Source: Spirochaetaceae bacterium (lineage in GTDB: Bacteria > Spirochaetota > Spirochaetia > SZUA-6 > RPPD01). Taken from it: a stretch of 7,730 nt of DNA. The notes below the pieces were generated by a model, which was not told where the DNA came from, ran no database searches, and saw only the letters and a list, made by a program, of their open reading frames with translations. The DNA is taken from assembly GCA_003818675.1 (NCBI GenBank), contig RPPD01000088.1, forward strand, positions 1-7,730. The letters are read 5' to 3'. The position numbers and the translations under genes are program-made. Of the stretch, positions 6,333 through 7,730 are shown in pieces (the stretch's first letter is position 1; each line of letters opens with the position of its first letter).

Positions 6333-7730
6333 ATGACAGACTTTGGAGAATCATTACCCATACACCCGGCGCTTTCCCTCCTGACCAAACAGGCACGCGC
6401 TGTACAGCCTTCGTGGAACGCACTCGGTTTCAAATGGAGAAAACGGGTTGTGTCCCGCATGGCCCGCATCATCACTGGTTACGCAGACCAAATCGCTGCA
6501 TGTATAACTTCATGCACAGGAAAAAACATTGTGGACGCACTCATAACCGAGGTTGTGCCATCGGCCATGTCAGCCTCATGGTATGCCAGGCGAGCGCGCA
6601 AATTCCTGAAAAGACGGAGAATTCGCGCAGGGAACATTCTCTTTTCATTCAAGCGCTCATACCTGCTCCGCGAACCATGGGGAGTGATTGGCATAATAAG
6701 TCCCTGGAATTATCCGTGGAGCATTCCGTTCCAGGAAATAGCGAGCGCACTGATGGCAGGTAATGCAGTCATTTTGAAAATGGCATCAATGGTCACCCCC
6801 CTCGTTTATTGGATGAAGAGAGTGAGCCTTGATGCCGGAGTTCCAAAACACGTGCTTCAGTTTGTGGAACTGCCAGGCGAAGAAGCCGGACCTGCATTTC
6901 TCTCCAGTGGCGTGGACAAACTTTTCTTCACGGGCTCCACAATTGTCGGGAAAAAACTCATGCATCTTGCATCCAGAAGTCTCACCCCGCTCTGCCTGGA
7001 ACTTGGCGGAAACAATGCGATGGTGGTGCTTGAAAACGCCAATCTCGACAGGGCCGCCAATGGCGCACTCTGGGCAGGTCTTACTGGCTGCGGCCAGTCA
7101 TGCGGCAGCGTACAGCGCATTCTTGTCCATAGAAATGTTGTGGTCAATTTTTCAAGTATCATTTCAGACAAACTCGCCAGATTAAGGCTTGGTGCGGAAA
7201 CCGGGTTTGACCTGGATATCGGCAGACTCGCAACACGCAGGCAATACGAGACGGTTTCGCAGCATCTGTCAGACGCTTTGGACAAGGGCGCACACATTGT
7301 GGCACAAATCGGCCCGGACGATCCAGACAAATGCATTCACCCCGCCGTGATCCTTGACCGTGTTACGGATAACATGAAAATCATGAAGGAGGAGACGTTT
7401 GGCCCGCTCATGGTAATTGACACATTCAATACGACAGACGAGGCAATCCAAAAGGCAAACAGCACAAGCTATGGCCTTGCGGCGAGTGTCTGGTCAAAAG
7501 ATACGGGTGTTGCCAAAAAAATCGCCACTCGGCTATGCGCGGGTTCTGTAATGATAAATGACCACCTCATGAACCACGGCCTTCCTGAAACTCACTGGGG
7601 CGGGTCAAAACTTTCAGGAACAGGCCGTACCCATGGCGAGGCTGGCTTTTTTGAAATGACCCAGACCCGGGTCATTGTTGACGACCTGCTTCACCCGCTG
7701 CCCAGGGCCATGTGGTGGTACCCGTATTCA
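6333..7730 (+). CDS. Aldehyde dehydrogenase, NAD(P)-dependent (3' end beyond window)
   Basis: This enzyme oxidises an aldehyde to a carboxylate. The frame is open from the ATG at 6333 to the right edge (466 codons, no stop), so most of the usual 480-520 residues are present. Visible motifs are the oxyanion asparagine N126 in SPWNYPW, coenzyme lysine K149 in AVILK, FTGS with the Rossmann glycines, general base E223 in LELGG, nucleophile C257 in CGQSCGSVQR, and E354 in EETFGP. All catalytic residues are intact. The usual KPSE coenzyme motif reads KMAS, without the acidic residue that binds the NAD ribose. The segment LPRAMWWYPYS at the edge resembles the tail of the ALDH group that includes diapolycopene-dialdehyde dehydrogenase-like enzymes, which I recall only loosely. 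The substrate is unknown. TTAGGA overlaps the PilZ stop, eight bases upstream of the start, indicating one operon. Confidence 0.92.
   Translation, partial: MTDFGESLPIHPALSLLTKQARAVQPSWNALGFKWRKRVVSRMARIITGYADQIAACITSCTGKNIVDALITEVVPSAMSASWYARRARKFLKRRRIRAGNILFSFKRSYLLREPWGVIGIISPWNYPWSIPFQEIASALMAGNAVILKMASMVTPLVYWMKRVSLDAGVPKHVLQFVELPGEEAGPAFLSSGVDKLFFTGSTIVGKKLMHLASRSLTPLCLELGGNNAMVVLENANLDRAANGALWAGLTGCGQSCGSVQRILVHRNVVVNFSSIISDKLARLRLGAETGFDLDIGRLATRRQYETVSQHLSDALDKGAHIVAQIGPDDPDKCIHPAVILDRVTDNMKIMKEETFGPLMVIDTFNTTDEAIQKANSTSYGLAASVWSKDTGVAKKIATRLCAGSVMINDHLMNHGLPETHWGGSKLSGTGRTHGEAGFFEMTQTRVIVDDLLHPLPRAMWWYPYS

Noticed and set aside
6413..7185. Two plus-strand open frames (6413-6763 and 6829-7185)
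   Set aside because: Both are out-of-frame readings of the aldehyde dehydrogenase. The real frame from 6333 is unbroken to the window edge, so there is no frameshift.
6857..7336. 159-codon minus-strand open frame
   Set aside because: It is a shadow of the aldehyde dehydrogenase frame, which carries all family motifs through this interval.
1..7730. CRISPR repeats, tRNA, rRNA, insertion sequences or attachment sites
   Set aside because: I looked for regularly spaced repeats, cloverleaf-like elements, transposase motifs and terminal inverted repeats and saw none.

Overview
The window is a compact stretch of bacterial chromosome with about 48-50% G+C by eye. Every recognisable gene lies on the + strand. 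There is no sign of insertion sequences, phage genes, CRISPR arrays, tRNA or rRNA. The host cannot be fixed from this sequence alone. A relaxed lipoprotein box (L-F-N-C), a membrane-anchored PilZ protein and the general gene style would suit a spirochaete or another Gram-negative-type environmental bacterium. I hold this only as a weak inference.

Region 1 (1-3691) is a high-affinity phosphate uptake operon: pstC, pstA, pstB and phoU, followed 12 bases later by a thioredoxin-type arsenate reductase (arsC). The genes are nearly contiguous: 1 base between pstC and pstA, a 19-base overlap of pstA and pstB, and 18 bases between pstB and phoU. PstC and PstA form the membrane channel, PstB is the ATPase, and PhoU is the accessory regulator that restrains the transporter and the Pho response. 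ArsC would reduce arsenate that enters through the same transporter. A GC-rich hairpin with a T run lies just before pstC and may separate it from an upstream gene, probably pstS, which is outside the window.

Region 2 (3692-4240) holds one small, unrecognised exported protein (117 aa). It has its own sigma70-like promoter and is closed by a strong intrinsic terminator.

Region 3 (4226-7730) looks like a second operon. It begins with a class IV (HDAC11-like) deacetylase-family protein carrying a lipoprotein signal peptide. The next gene, overlapping by ATGA, encodes a membrane-anchored PilZ (c-di-GMP-binding) protein. Eight bases further on is an aldehyde dehydrogenase that runs off the right edge. 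The deacylase and the aldehyde dehydrogenase could belong to one catabolic route, for example acetylpolyamines or acyl compounds, but this is speculation from gene order. The exported HDAC11-like enzyme and its unusual partners are the most interesting part of the window.
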